Assembly: GCA_022653695.1 (NCBI GenBank)
Contig: JALCSW010000003.1
Coordinates: forward strand, 1-64,000
DNA length: 64,000 nt
Source of the DNA: Bacilli bacterium
Lineage (GTDB): Bacteria; Bacillota_I; Bacilli_A; RFN20; CAG-826
Direction: 5' to 3'
Positions 25,043-32,779 of the stretch are shown piece after piece. The position numbers and the translations under genes were made by a program. Positions within the stretch are counted from its first letter, which is position 1; each line of letters opens with the position of its first letter. The notes under the pieces are model-generated. The model worked only from the letters and a program-made list of their open reading frames with translations. It was not told the DNA's origin and did not search any database.

Positions 25043-25843
25043 CTATTCGGCTTTTATGGGAAGGCGATAAAGGCGGATGGCGTTTTTGAACATGAGATTC
25101 TCGTAAAGGCGATTCGGCAGTCTGAGGCGGTTTTTGAAATAGGGCCGGTACATCGGGTTGCCCAAGGTGTCGATTCCGTCGATGGGATTGTCGGTCCCGA
25201 ACATGATGCGATCCTTTCCGACGGACAGAAGGACCCGCTTGGCCTTTCTCATGTCGACCCAAGCGGTGTCGGCATAGAGGTTCGCGGTTCTCGCGAGTTC
25301 TTTGATGCCGTCTTCGTTGTCGCTGCATAATTGCAGATGGGCCGCGACGAACTTGAGATTTGGATTGCCTCGGGCGAGGGCGCCGAGGTATTTTACGTCG
25401 CTATAGCGGTCGGCGGCGGTGTGGACGAGGATCGGCAAATCGAAATCCCGAGCCAGTTTCAGATAGGGTCTCAGCTTGGGGCTCGTCACCCGAAGGCGGC
25501 TCTCGTAAGGGTGGACCTTGAGGGCGAAGATGAGTTTTCGGTTTTTGGCGATGAGATCGCGGAGCTTTGGGGTGACCGTCTCGTTATGGGGGTTGACCCA
25601 GACCGCGGCGCCCCGGCGCTTGGGGTCGCCCCGAACGAACCGAAGGGTCATTATAAGCCCGGCTTCCTGACTCACCTTATGGGGCGGGAACCTTTCGAAG
25701 GAAGGGTATTCGCTGCAATCGCAATCGGAAACTAGGGAAAAAGAGACGCCGTAGCGTTTCATGCTTTCCTTAACGCACCGCTCGCTTTCCTTGATGGTGG
25801 GCCAACTGCCGATATGGGCATGGGCGTCGACGATCGTTGCCAT
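25043..25843 (-). CDS. Amidohydrolase 2 family TIM-barrel protein
   Basis: This 266-residue protein has the metal-dependent hydrolase pattern DAHAHIG at the N-terminus, a central KVHP, then VHTA, AAHLQ and a C-terminal FGTDNPIDG. These are the expected metal ligands of amidohydrolase-2 enzymes (ACMSD/dihydroorotase-like TIM barrels). Substrates of the family range from carboxylates to amides. There is no operon context to decide. Confidence 0.82.
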   Translation of the reverse strand: MATIVDAHAHIGSWPTIKESERCVKESMKRYGVSFSLVSDCDCSEYPSFERFPPHKVSQEAGLIMTLRFVRGDPKRRGAAVWVNPHNETVTPKLRDLIAKNRKLIFALKVHPYESRLRVTSPKLRPYLKLARDFDLPILVHTAADRYSDVKYLGALARGNPNLKFVAAHLQLCSDNEDGIKELARTANLYADTAWVDMRKAKRVLLSVGKDRIMFGTDNPIDGIDTLGNPMYRPYFKNRLRLPNRLYENLMFKNAIRLYRLPIKAE

Positions 25844-25937
25844 GCCGTTATTTTAGACCCCTGGTCCCTAGTGGGCCAATAAAGTTGCGTTCTTTCTTGA
25901 ACGAGCCCCATAGCCGAGTAGAATAGTCAGTGCCTAT

Positions 25938-26012
25938 TGGGGTGTAGCCAAGCGGTAAGGCACGGGACTCTGAATCCCGTATGCACTGGTCCGATCCCAG
26001 TCACCCCAGCCA
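25938..26012 (+). tRNA. tRNA-Gln (CTG anticodon)
   Basis: Acceptor TGGGGTG pairs with CACCCCA. The anticodon stem CGGGA/TCCCG holds loop CTCTGAA. CCA is encoded. A TTGAAC-N16-TAGAAT promoter lies just upstream. Confidence 0.92.
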
Positions 26013-26024
26013 AATAACGAAAAC

Positions 26025-26050
26025 GCCCTCCCGTCGCGGAGGGCTTTTTT
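26025..26050 (+). terminator. Terminator after tRNA-Gln
   Basis: GCCCTCC/GGAGGGC stem with a six-base loop followed by TTTTTT. Confidence 0.85.
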
Positions 26051-26056
26051 CGCGCG

Positions 26057-26087
26057 GAAAACCCCCTCGATCAAGACGAAGGAGGGG
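26057..26087 (-). terminator. Terminator of pepT
   Basis: On the minus strand CCCCTCC and GAGGGGG form a stem followed by TTTTCC, just past the pepT stop codon. Confidence 0.6.
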
Positions 26088-26100
26088 CTCAATCGGCGAT

Positions 26101-27300
26101 TCAGGCCCTCACGAGGGCGATGACGATTCCGATCATCGTCTCGAAGTCCTTTTCGCTCAGATACTCGAAGCGGCCATGGTGGTTGTAGCTGCCGGTGCCG
26201 AGGTTCGGGGTCGGGCATCCGAGAAAACTGAAGGTCGCGCCGTCGGTTCCGCCGCGAATCGGCTCGTGGCGGGCTTTGATTCCAAGCTTTTCATAGACTT
26301 CGTCGGCATGCTTGACGGCGCGCGGATCGCGATCGAAAACCTCTTTCATGTTGCGGTAGTCGTCCGCGATGGTCACTTTGACGTGGGCTCGCGGGTATCT
26401 GCGGTTCATCTCCTTCGTCGCGTCGACGAATTCGCGTTTTTGCCTCTCGAAGGCCGCCGCGTCGTGGTTGCGGATAAGATAACGGAGGCTCGCGTGCTCG
26501 GCGGTGCCTTCCATTTGCAGCGGATGGTTGAAACCTTCGTAACCCGCGGTCAGCTCCGGCCGCTCGGATGGGTCGAGGAGGCCGTCGAATTCGGCGGCAA
26601 GGCGAAGGGCGTTCACCATCTTGCCTTTGGCCTCGCCCGGATGGATCGCGACGCCGGCGAATTCCACGTCGGCGTGGGCGGCGTTGAAATTCTCGTCCTC
26701 GACGAGGTCGGGGTCGGCTCCGTCGATGGTGTAGGCGAAGTCGGCGCCGAACTTCTTTTTGTCGAAATGCTCCGGCCCGCGCCCGATTTCCTCGTCGGGC
26801 GTGAAAAGGACGCAGATGGTGTGGTGCTTTTCCTCGGGGTGGCTCACATAGTGGTCGAGGGTGGCCATGATGATGGCGACGCCGGCTTTGTCGTCCCCGC
26901 CGAGGAGAGTCGTGCCGTCGGTCACGACGAGGCCGCTCCCCTTGTAATTGGCTAACCGCGGGAAATCCGCGGGACTCATTGAGTAACCGTCCTTCATCTT
27001 GATGGTCCCGCCGTCATAAGAGGGGATGTAGTTGGCTTTGACGTTGGCCCCCGAGACTTCGAGGGCGGTGTCGACGTGGCTATTGAGGCCGATCGCGGGC
27101 AAATCCTTTTCGCCCTCGAGTTTGGCGTAGACGCGGCCATACTCGTCGAGAGTGGCGGCGATCCCCATCTCGCCGAGCTCTTTCACGAGTTCACGGGAGA
27201 GGTCGAGTTCTTTCGCCGCCGAGGGGGTGGAGTCGCTTTTGTCGTCGCTTTGGGTGTCGATTTCGACGTAACGGATGAAACGTTCCAATTCTTTTGTCAT
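26101..27300 (-). CDS. pepT: Peptidase T (tripeptide aminopeptidase)
   Basis: ATG 27300 gives 399 residues starting MTKELERFIRYVEIDTQSD, as in other PepT proteins. The longer upstream frame is unlikely. M20 zinc-peptidase landmarks are GLNSHVDTA, the bridging Asp in LLGGDDKAGVAI, the catalytic DEEIGRGPEHF and the lid-domain FAGVAIHPGEAKGKMVNA. It frees the N-terminal residue from tripeptides in the cytosol. It stands alone between tRNA-Gln and the CotH-like gene, and its own terminator follows. Confidence 0.95.
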   Translation of the reverse strand: MTKELERFIRYVEIDTQSDDKSDSTPSAAKELDLSRELVKELGEMGIAATLDEYGRVYAKLEGEKDLPAIGLNSHVDTALEVSGANVKANYIPSYDGGTIKMKDGYSMSPADFPRLANYKGSGLVVTDGTTLLGGDDKAGVAIIMATLDHYVSHPEEKHHTICVLFTPDEEIGRGPEHFDKKKFGADFAYTIDGADPDLVEDENFNAAHADVEFAGVAIHPGEAKGKMVNALRLAAEFDGLLDPSERPELTAGYEGFNHPLQMEGTAEHASLRYLIRNHDAAAFERQKREFVDATKEMNRRYPRAHVKVTIADDYRNMKEVFDRDPRAVKHADEVYEKLGIKARHEPIRGGTDGATFSFLGCPTPNLGTGSYNHHGRFEYLSEKDFETMIGIVIALVRA

Positions 27301-27401
27301 GGGGATGGCCTTTCGTTTTGTCGCCGTCATTGTATAGCGAAACGCCCTTATCCGCCATAAAAGCGTGCTTGGGCGAGTCGTTCCGTTATAATATGGGCAA
27401 T

Positions 27402-29006
27402 ATGGCACAACATTATCGTTTCTTTGGGGTTTTCCTTCTTGTGGCGGGACTGCTTTCGGGTTGTTCCTTTTCTACGGGCTTTCCCTCTTCGTCGACAGAC
27501 GCTTCCTTCGGTTCCTCCGCGAATTCGGATCCCTCTTCCGTTTTCTCGTCTGAGTCTTCGGCCTCCTCTTCTAAGGCCTCGTCCTCTTCCTCGTCCTCTT
27601 CCGCGTCCGTCCCCGAGGCCGATTACGCGGCGTTTTGGGCCGATTCGTCGACCGTTTCCGTTTCCTTGTCCTTCAGCGACGCTTCCCTCTACGCCCTCAG
27701 CCATTATGGCTCGATCGACGGGCAGAAATGGGGCGACGTTTATTTCCCGGCGCGTCTTCGGCTCTCTTTCGGCGGGGTCGACCACGAGTTGGAGGAAGTG
27801 GGGGTCCGCATGAAAGGCAATACCTCCCGGACCGCCTTTTTGAACGAGGACGGTTCGTTCATGGATGGGAAATACGCCCATTTCAAAGTTTCCCTCAAAG
27901 CCACCTTCGACGACGAAATGTACGATTTGAGCCAGTTCTCCTCCTTCAAGCACGATTGGGGCGATGACGCGGCGGGGCGGAAGGAAAGGAAGAAGCGCGC
28001 TCTCTTCGGCATGGAGAAATTCGACCTTAAATACGTGCCCCGAAACGACGCGAAGACTTACTCGCAGGAAATGTATTGCTATGAATCGTTTAACGACGCG
28101 GGCATTTTGGCCCCTCATGCCAAATGGGCCGATCTCGCCCTTGCCGACGCCGCCGATTCGCGCGTCTCCTATTACGAGATGATCGAGCCTATCGATAAGA
28201 CGTTCCTCAAGAATCGGTTGGGCAAAGAAGCGGCTCAGGGGGATCTCTACAAGTGCGTTTGGGGCGCTGACAAAGGCGGCTCCTGGAGCGGGGCCGACCT
28301 CGTTAGGGCCGACGCGGTGGAAAAAGAGGTCTTCGACGCGAACGGATACGATGATGGGGGCCGTCTGGCTTATGGCCGCATCGGGGTCGAGGATTGCTAT
28401 TCCGGATATCATCCGAATTATCAGCTCAAGACCAATGACGATGGGGAAGACAGCGATTTCGGAAAGATGGCGGGCCTTATCAACGCCGTCCATAGTTGCC
28501 GTTATCGGAACGCCCCATCCTCGTTGCTGGAGAGCGCCGTCGACGTCGATGAGTTCCTGCGTTTTGAGGCCATGTCGTTCCTCTTTGGCAACTTCGACGA
28601 CCAGCGGATGGACTACAACAACTATTACGTTTACTTCCGAGTCGAGGACGGGAAAGCCATCTATATCCCCTACGATTGGGATTGGTCGCTTGGCAATAGC
28701 GGTGGCAGGGACATGGTGCATCTCGACCCCTTTTATGACTATGACCTCGACGGAAACGAATGCCGCAACAACATTTATTGGGACACTATCTTGAAAGGAA
28801 GCTCCTCTAGCCCCGCCTATTCGCTCGATGCGTATCGGGCGACGTATCGGAAGGCCCTTTCGGATTATTTGGCTGAAGGGTATCTCGATGGGGATAACTA
28901 CGCCGCCTTCGTCGCGGCGGCGCCCCGAAAGGACGAGCTTTCCTCCGTCCGTGATTACATGGCGGGCAAGAAATCGTTCTTGCTTGGAGTTTTGCAATCG
29001 CGCTGA
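27402..29006 (+). CDS. CotH kinase family lipoprotein
   Basis: Starting at ATG 27402 (ATG 27393 is possible), the 534-residue product has a lipoprotein signal peptide with lipobox LLSGC (Cys21). A Ser/Asp-rich linker to about residue 75 follows, then a CotH domain. GVRMKGNTSR, YYEMIEPIDKTFLKNRLG and IPYDWDWSLGNSGG match the nucleotide-binding and catalytic region of CotH-like protein kinases. CotH phosphorylates spore-coat proteins in Bacillus. Here the protein is a surface lipoprotein with no spore genes nearby, so its substrate is probably an extracellular or cell-wall protein (inference). Confidence 0.85.
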   Translation: MAQHYRFFGVFLLVAGLLSGCSFSTGFPSSSTDASFGSSANSDPSSVFSSESSASSSKASSSSSSSSASVPEADYAAFWADSSTVSVSLSFSDASLYALSHYGSIDGQKWGDVYFPARLRLSFGGVDHELEEVGVRMKGNTSRTAFLNEDGSFMDGKYAHFKVSLKATFDDEMYDLSQFSSFKHDWGDDAAGRKERKKRALFGMEKFDLKYVPRNDAKTYSQEMYCYESFNDAGILAPHAKWADLALADAADSRVSYYEMIEPIDKTFLKNRLGKEAAQGDLYKCVWGADKGGSWSGADLVRADAVEKEVFDANGYDDGGRLAYGRIGVEDCYSGYHPNYQLKTNDDGEDSDFGKMAGLINAVHSCRYRNAPSSLLESAVDVDEFLRFEAMSFLFGNFDDQRMDYNNYYVYFRVEDGKAIYIPYDWDWSLGNSGGRDMVHLDPFYDYDLDGNECRNNIYWDTILKGSSSSPAYSLDAYRATYRKALSDYLAEGYLDGDNYAAFVAAAPRKDELSSVRDYMAGKKSFLLGVLQSR

Positions 29007-29078
29007 AAATCGAAACGATTGAATAGCGGCGGGATTCTTCTAAAATAGGACCCGTACACTTTTTAAGGAGCTTAGCAA

Positions 29079-30425
29079 ATGAGCAGCAAAACCATCGTGG
29101 GGGCCCTCGACGCCAAACGGAGCGGGGAGATCCTCGCCTCTTACGAGAAGGACCCCAAGAACAAAGTCATCCGCCACGCCCTGTCGCGGGTGAGCCTCAC
29201 GGACGCCATCTACGACCCCTCTTCGAAAGCCGGCGTCAACCCCGTCTTCTCGCTCGATCTCAAAACCATGCCGGTCGCCAACCAGAAGGCCAGCGGCCGC
29301 TGCTGGATTTTCGCGGGGCTCAATTTCCTGCGCGAAACAATCGGCAAGAAGGCCCACATCAAGAATTTTGAGCTTTCGCAGAATTACGTTTCCCTGTTCG
29401 ACAAAATCGAAAAGGCCAACTACGCCCTCGAGACCATCGCCCAGTTCGCCGACCGCGACCACGACGACCGCGAGTTCTCCTTCATCCTCCACGATCCCGT
29501 GAGCGACGGCGGCCAGTGGGACATGTTCGTGAACGTGGTGAAGAAATACGGCCTCATGCCGAAGGCGGCCTTCCCCGAGACCTACGCCAGCGAGCACACC
29601 CGGGAGACCGACGCCTTGGCCAACGCCGCGATCCGCGGTTTCGCCGCTCAGGCTTGCCGTCTTCATAAAGCGGGCCTCCACAGCCAGATCCTCCCCCTGA
29701 AAGAGGAGACGATGGGCAAAATATACGCCATGTTCCTCAACGCTTTTGGGGTTCCCCCGAAAACGTTCGATTTCGAATACGTCGACGATAAGGACAAGTA
29801 TGCGCTGGAACGCGGGCTCACCCCGCTTTCCTTTTTCCGGAAGTACGTCGGGGACGAGATCGACGAATACCAGTCCCTCATCAATTCGCCGACGGCCGAC
29901 AAGCCCTTTATGCGCAATTACACGATCGATTATCTTGGCAATGTCGTCGAAGGCAATCCCATCAACCATCTAAATCTTCCGATGGAGCGCATCAAAGAAC
30001 TCATCCTCGCTCAGATGGAAAGCGGGTTGCCGGTGTGGTTCGGCAGCGACGTCGGCTTCTATCGCGACCGCTCTTCCTTCGCTTGGGACGACGCGGCCCT
30101 CGATTACGAGAGCGAATTCGGCTTCCCCGTCAAATTCGGCAAGGCCGACATGCTCGACTATTGGCATAGCGCCATGAACCACGCGATGCTTATAGCCGGG
30201 GTCGATCTCGTCGATGGGAAACCCACCAAGTGGAAGATCGAGAACTCCTGGGGCCCCGATAACGGCGTCAAAGGTTATTACGTCATGAGCCCAAGTTGGT
30301 TCGATTCCTTCGTCTATCAGGCCGTGATAAACCGCAAATTCCTCACTCCCGCCGAGCGGAAGGCGTGCCTTGAGAGCCCCGCGCACCTGCATCCCTGGGA
30401 TCCGATGGGGACCTTGGCTGACTAA
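29079..30425 (+). CDS. pepC: Aminopeptidase C (bleomycin hydrolase family)
   Basis: This 448-residue C1-type cysteine peptidase has the nucleophile in ASGRCWIFAGLNFLRE, the catalytic His in MNHAMLIAGVDL and the Asn in KIENSWGPDNG. Length equals that of PepC of lactic bacteria, which forms a hexameric cytosolic aminopeptidase with the C-terminus in the active site. AAGGAG precedes the ATG. A bidirectional terminator separates it from the convergent aldehyde dehydrogenase gene. Confidence 0.96.
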   Translation: MSSKTIVGALDAKRSGEILASYEKDPKNKVIRHALSRVSLTDAIYDPSSKAGVNPVFSLDLKTMPVANQKASGRCWIFAGLNFLRETIGKKAHIKNFELSQNYVSLFDKIEKANYALETIAQFADRDHDDREFSFILHDPVSDGGQWDMFVNVVKKYGLMPKAAFPETYASEHTRETDALANAAIRGFAAQACRLHKAGLHSQILPLKEETMGKIYAMFLNAFGVPPKTFDFEYVDDKDKYALERGLTPLSFFRKYVGDEIDEYQSLINSPTADKPFMRNYTIDYLGNVVEGNPINHLNLPMERIKELILAQMESGLPVWFGSDVGFYRDRSSFAWDDAALDYESEFGFPVKFGKADMLDYWHSAMNHAMLIAGVDLVDGKPTKWKIENSWGPDNGVKGYYVMSPSWFDSFVYQAVINRKFLTPAERKACLESPAHLHPWDPMGTLAD

Positions 30426-30430
30426 CAAGA

Positions 30431-30466
30431 AAAAAAGGCGTCGAGAATCGACTCGATGCCTTTTTT
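30431..30466. terminator. Bidirectional terminator between pepC and aldehyde dehydrogenase
   Basis: A run of A, stem GGCGTCGAG/CTCGATGCC and TTTTTT allow termination from both sides. Confidence 0.85.
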
Positions 30467-30472
30467 GGTCCC

Positions 30473-31840
30473 TTAATCCTTGATTTTGGCGATTTTCTTG
30501 AGGAGTCTCATCTTCCTATCCGTGTAAGGGGGGTATTTGACGTTGACTTCCATCCGGCCTTTGACGAGGAGGCTCTTCTCGTGGCTGAAGGTCTCGAAGG
30601 AGCGTTTCCCATGATAGCTTCCCATGCCGGAGCGGCCGACCCCGCCGAAAGGCAGCGATTCGTTCGTGAGGTGCATGATGGTGTCGTTGTGGCAGCCCCC
30701 TCCGAAAGGTGAGCGGGCGAAGACGAGCTTGGCCTTCCTCTTGTCCTTCGAGAAATAATAAAAGGCGAGGGGCTTCGGCTTCGAGTTGATGAGGGACAAG
30801 GCTTCGCCGATATCGCTGAAAGGGATGATCGGCATGATGGGGCCGAAGATCTCGTCGGACATGACTTTGTCGTCCCAGGTGACGTTGTCCATCACCGTGG
30901 GTTCGAGAAGGCGCCCCTCGAGTTTGCCCCCGACGATCACTTTCGCGGGATCGATGAAGGCCATGACCTTGGCGACGTGGCGATCGCTGATGAGGTGGGG
31001 GAACGTTTCGCTCAGCTTGCCGTCTGGGTAGTAAAATTCCTTGATGTATTTCCTCACCGCGCTTACGAAGGCCTCATGCACTTTCTCGTGAACATAGAAA
31101 TAATCCGGCGCGACGCAGGTTTGGCCCGCATTGAGGAACTTGCCCCACACGGACCGTTTGGCGGCGAGTTCGACGTCGGCGTCCTCGTCGATGAGGCAAG
31201 GGGATTTCCCGCCGAGCTCAAGGGAGACCGGCGTGAGGTTGGGGGCGGCCTTAGACAAGATCTCGCGTCCGGTCGAAGCCCCGCCGGTGAAGAAGATGTA
31301 GTCGTATTTCTGATCGAGCAGGTCGGCGTTTTGCTGATGGTTGCCGAGGATCACGCTGACGAGGCCCGGCTTATTGAATTCCTTGAACATGTCCGCCATG
31401 ACGCGCGAGACGTTGCCGGCGGCGCTGGCGGGTTTGATGATGGCGGTGTTGCCGGCGGCCAAGCACCCGATAAGGGGTTCGAGCGCCAATTGGAAGGGGT
31501 AGTTCCACGGGGCGATGATAAGGCAATTGCCATAGGGCTCCTGAAGGAGCTCGCCATGGCTGGGGAAATTCATGAGCGAGGTCCTGACGCGCCGCGGCTT
31601 CGCTTCTTTTCTCAGGTGCTTAATGTGATAATCGCATTCCTCAAGGACGAGGAACACCTCCGTCGAGAGAACGTCGAATTCGCCTTTGTTATAGTCGGCT
31701 TTGAACGCTTCGTCGAACCGGCCTCGATACTTGAGGATAAGTTCCTTGATTTTCGTGATGTTGGCGATTCTTTCAGAAACGTCCCAGGTTTTCCCGGAAG
31801 CGAAATAGGCCCGTTGGGCATCCAGCATTTCTTTGATCAT
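30473..31840 (-). CDS. Aldehyde dehydrogenase, class 3 type
   Basis: The 455-residue enzyme matches short class 3 aldehyde dehydrogenases. It has IIAPWNYPFQLALEPLIG, FTGGASTGREIL, the catalytic Glu in LELGGKSPCL, the nucleophile Cys in NAGQTCVAPDY and IFGPIMPIIPF. Its C-terminal basic, hydrophobic tail (MRLLKKIAKIKD) may associate with membrane, as in fatty-aldehyde enzymes of this class. It oxidises aldehydes with NAD(P)+. The 234-bp spacer to the divergent ABC operon should hold both promoters. Confidence 0.92.
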   Translation of the reverse strand: MIKEMLDAQRAYFASGKTWDVSERIANITKIKELILKYRGRFDEAFKADYNKGEFDVLSTEVFLVLEECDYHIKHLRKEAKPRRVRTSLMNFPSHGELLQEPYGNCLIIAPWNYPFQLALEPLIGCLAAGNTAIIKPASAAGNVSRVMADMFKEFNKPGLVSVILGNHQQNADLLDQKYDYIFFTGGASTGREILSKAAPNLTPVSLELGGKSPCLIDEDADVELAAKRSVWGKFLNAGQTCVAPDYFYVHEKVHEAFVSAVRKYIKEFYYPDGKLSETFPHLISDRHVAKVMAFIDPAKVIVGGKLEGRLLEPTVMDNVTWDDKVMSDEIFGPIMPIIPFSDIGEALSLINSKPKPLAFYYFSKDKRKAKLVFARSPFGGGCHNDTIMHLTNESLPFGGVGRSGMGSYHGKRSFETFSHEKSLLVKGRMEVNVKYPPYTDRKMRLLKKIAKIKD

Positions 31841-32074
31841 ATATAACCTCTGCCATCATTTTAGACTCGTTTCCGCCTTTTTGGGAATTCTCTTGCTTGC
31901 CTCTTCGCCAAAAATGATTTCCAAAGGAAACGATTTCCGAGCGGCGGATCGAGGGATTCAAAGATTTCCCAGGCGCATTTTCCTTAGCGGGGCGACATCC
32001 GGCATCGCCGGCTTTTTCCTAAATAAGGGAAAAGTGCCCTACCGCAAAGCGGAAAATCGAGATAAAGTAACCTC

Positions 32075-32779
32075 ATGGGCGAAATCAGAATCACGCATTT
32101 GACGAAAAAATACAATGAGGGGAAAGAAAACGAAGTTCGGGCCCTCAACGACGTCTCGTTCACTCTCCAAGAAGGCGAATTCGTGGTGATTCTTGGGGCT
32201 TCGGGCGCGGGGAAGAGCACGCTTCTTAACATTTTGGGCGGCATGGATTCGGCGACGGAGGGCTCGTATTTCGTCGATGGGCAGGACGTGGCCAAATACG
32301 GCTACGGCGATTTATCGCTTTTCCGCCGGCGTCACGTCGGCTTTGTCTTTCAGTTCTACAACCTCATGCCGAACCTCACCGCCCTTGAGAACGTCGAACT
32401 GGCGGCTTCCGTCGTCAAAGGGGCCTTTTCGCCTCAGGAAACGCTGCGGAACGTTGGGCTCAAGGAGCGGAGCGGCAATTTCCCTTCGCAGCTTTCCGGC
32501 GGCGAGCAGCAACGAGTGGCTATTGCCCGCGCTATCGTCAAGAACCCCAAGCTTCTTCTTTGCGACGAGCCGACGGGGGCCCTCGACAGCAAAACCGGGG
32601 CTTCGATCCTCAAGCTTCTTTACGAGGTCAGCCACAACTACAGGAAAACCGTCGTCATCGTGACCCACAATTCCAAAATTGCCGATTGCGCCGAGCGCCT
32701 GATCCGCATAAGCGATGGGAGAATCATCGCGGACGCCCTCGTGAAGAATCCCAAAAAGCCCGAGGAAATCGTTTGGTGA
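32075..32779 (+). CDS. ABC transporter ATP-binding protein, MacB/LolD type
   Basis: A 234-residue ATPase with Walker [13 protein letters not shown]-loop FVFQFYNL, signature [14 protein letters not shown], Walker [13 protein letters not shown] and H-loop VTHNSKIA. The [14 protein letters not shown] segment is typical of the MacB/LolD class, which drives mechanotransmission rather than substrate transport through the membrane. It overlaps the permease gene (GTGA), so the two are coupled. Confidence 0.92.
   Translation: MGEIRITHLTKKYNEGKENEVRALNDVSFTLQEGEFVVILGASGAGKSTLLNILGGMDSATEGSYFVDGQDVAKYGYGDLSLFRRRHVGFVFQFYNLMPNLTALENVELAASVVKGAFSPQETLRNVGLKERSGNFPSQLSGGEQQRVAIARAIVKNPKLLLCDEPTGALDSKTGASILKLLYEVSHNYRKTVVIVTHNSKIADCAERLIRISDGRIIADALVKNPKKPEEIVW

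Noticed and set aside
27348-28997. A 549-codon minus-strand open frame opposite the CotH gene
   Set aside because: GC-rich codon positions keep the antisense frame open. Its product is low in complexity and matches nothing, whereas the plus-strand frame has a lipobox and CotH motifs.
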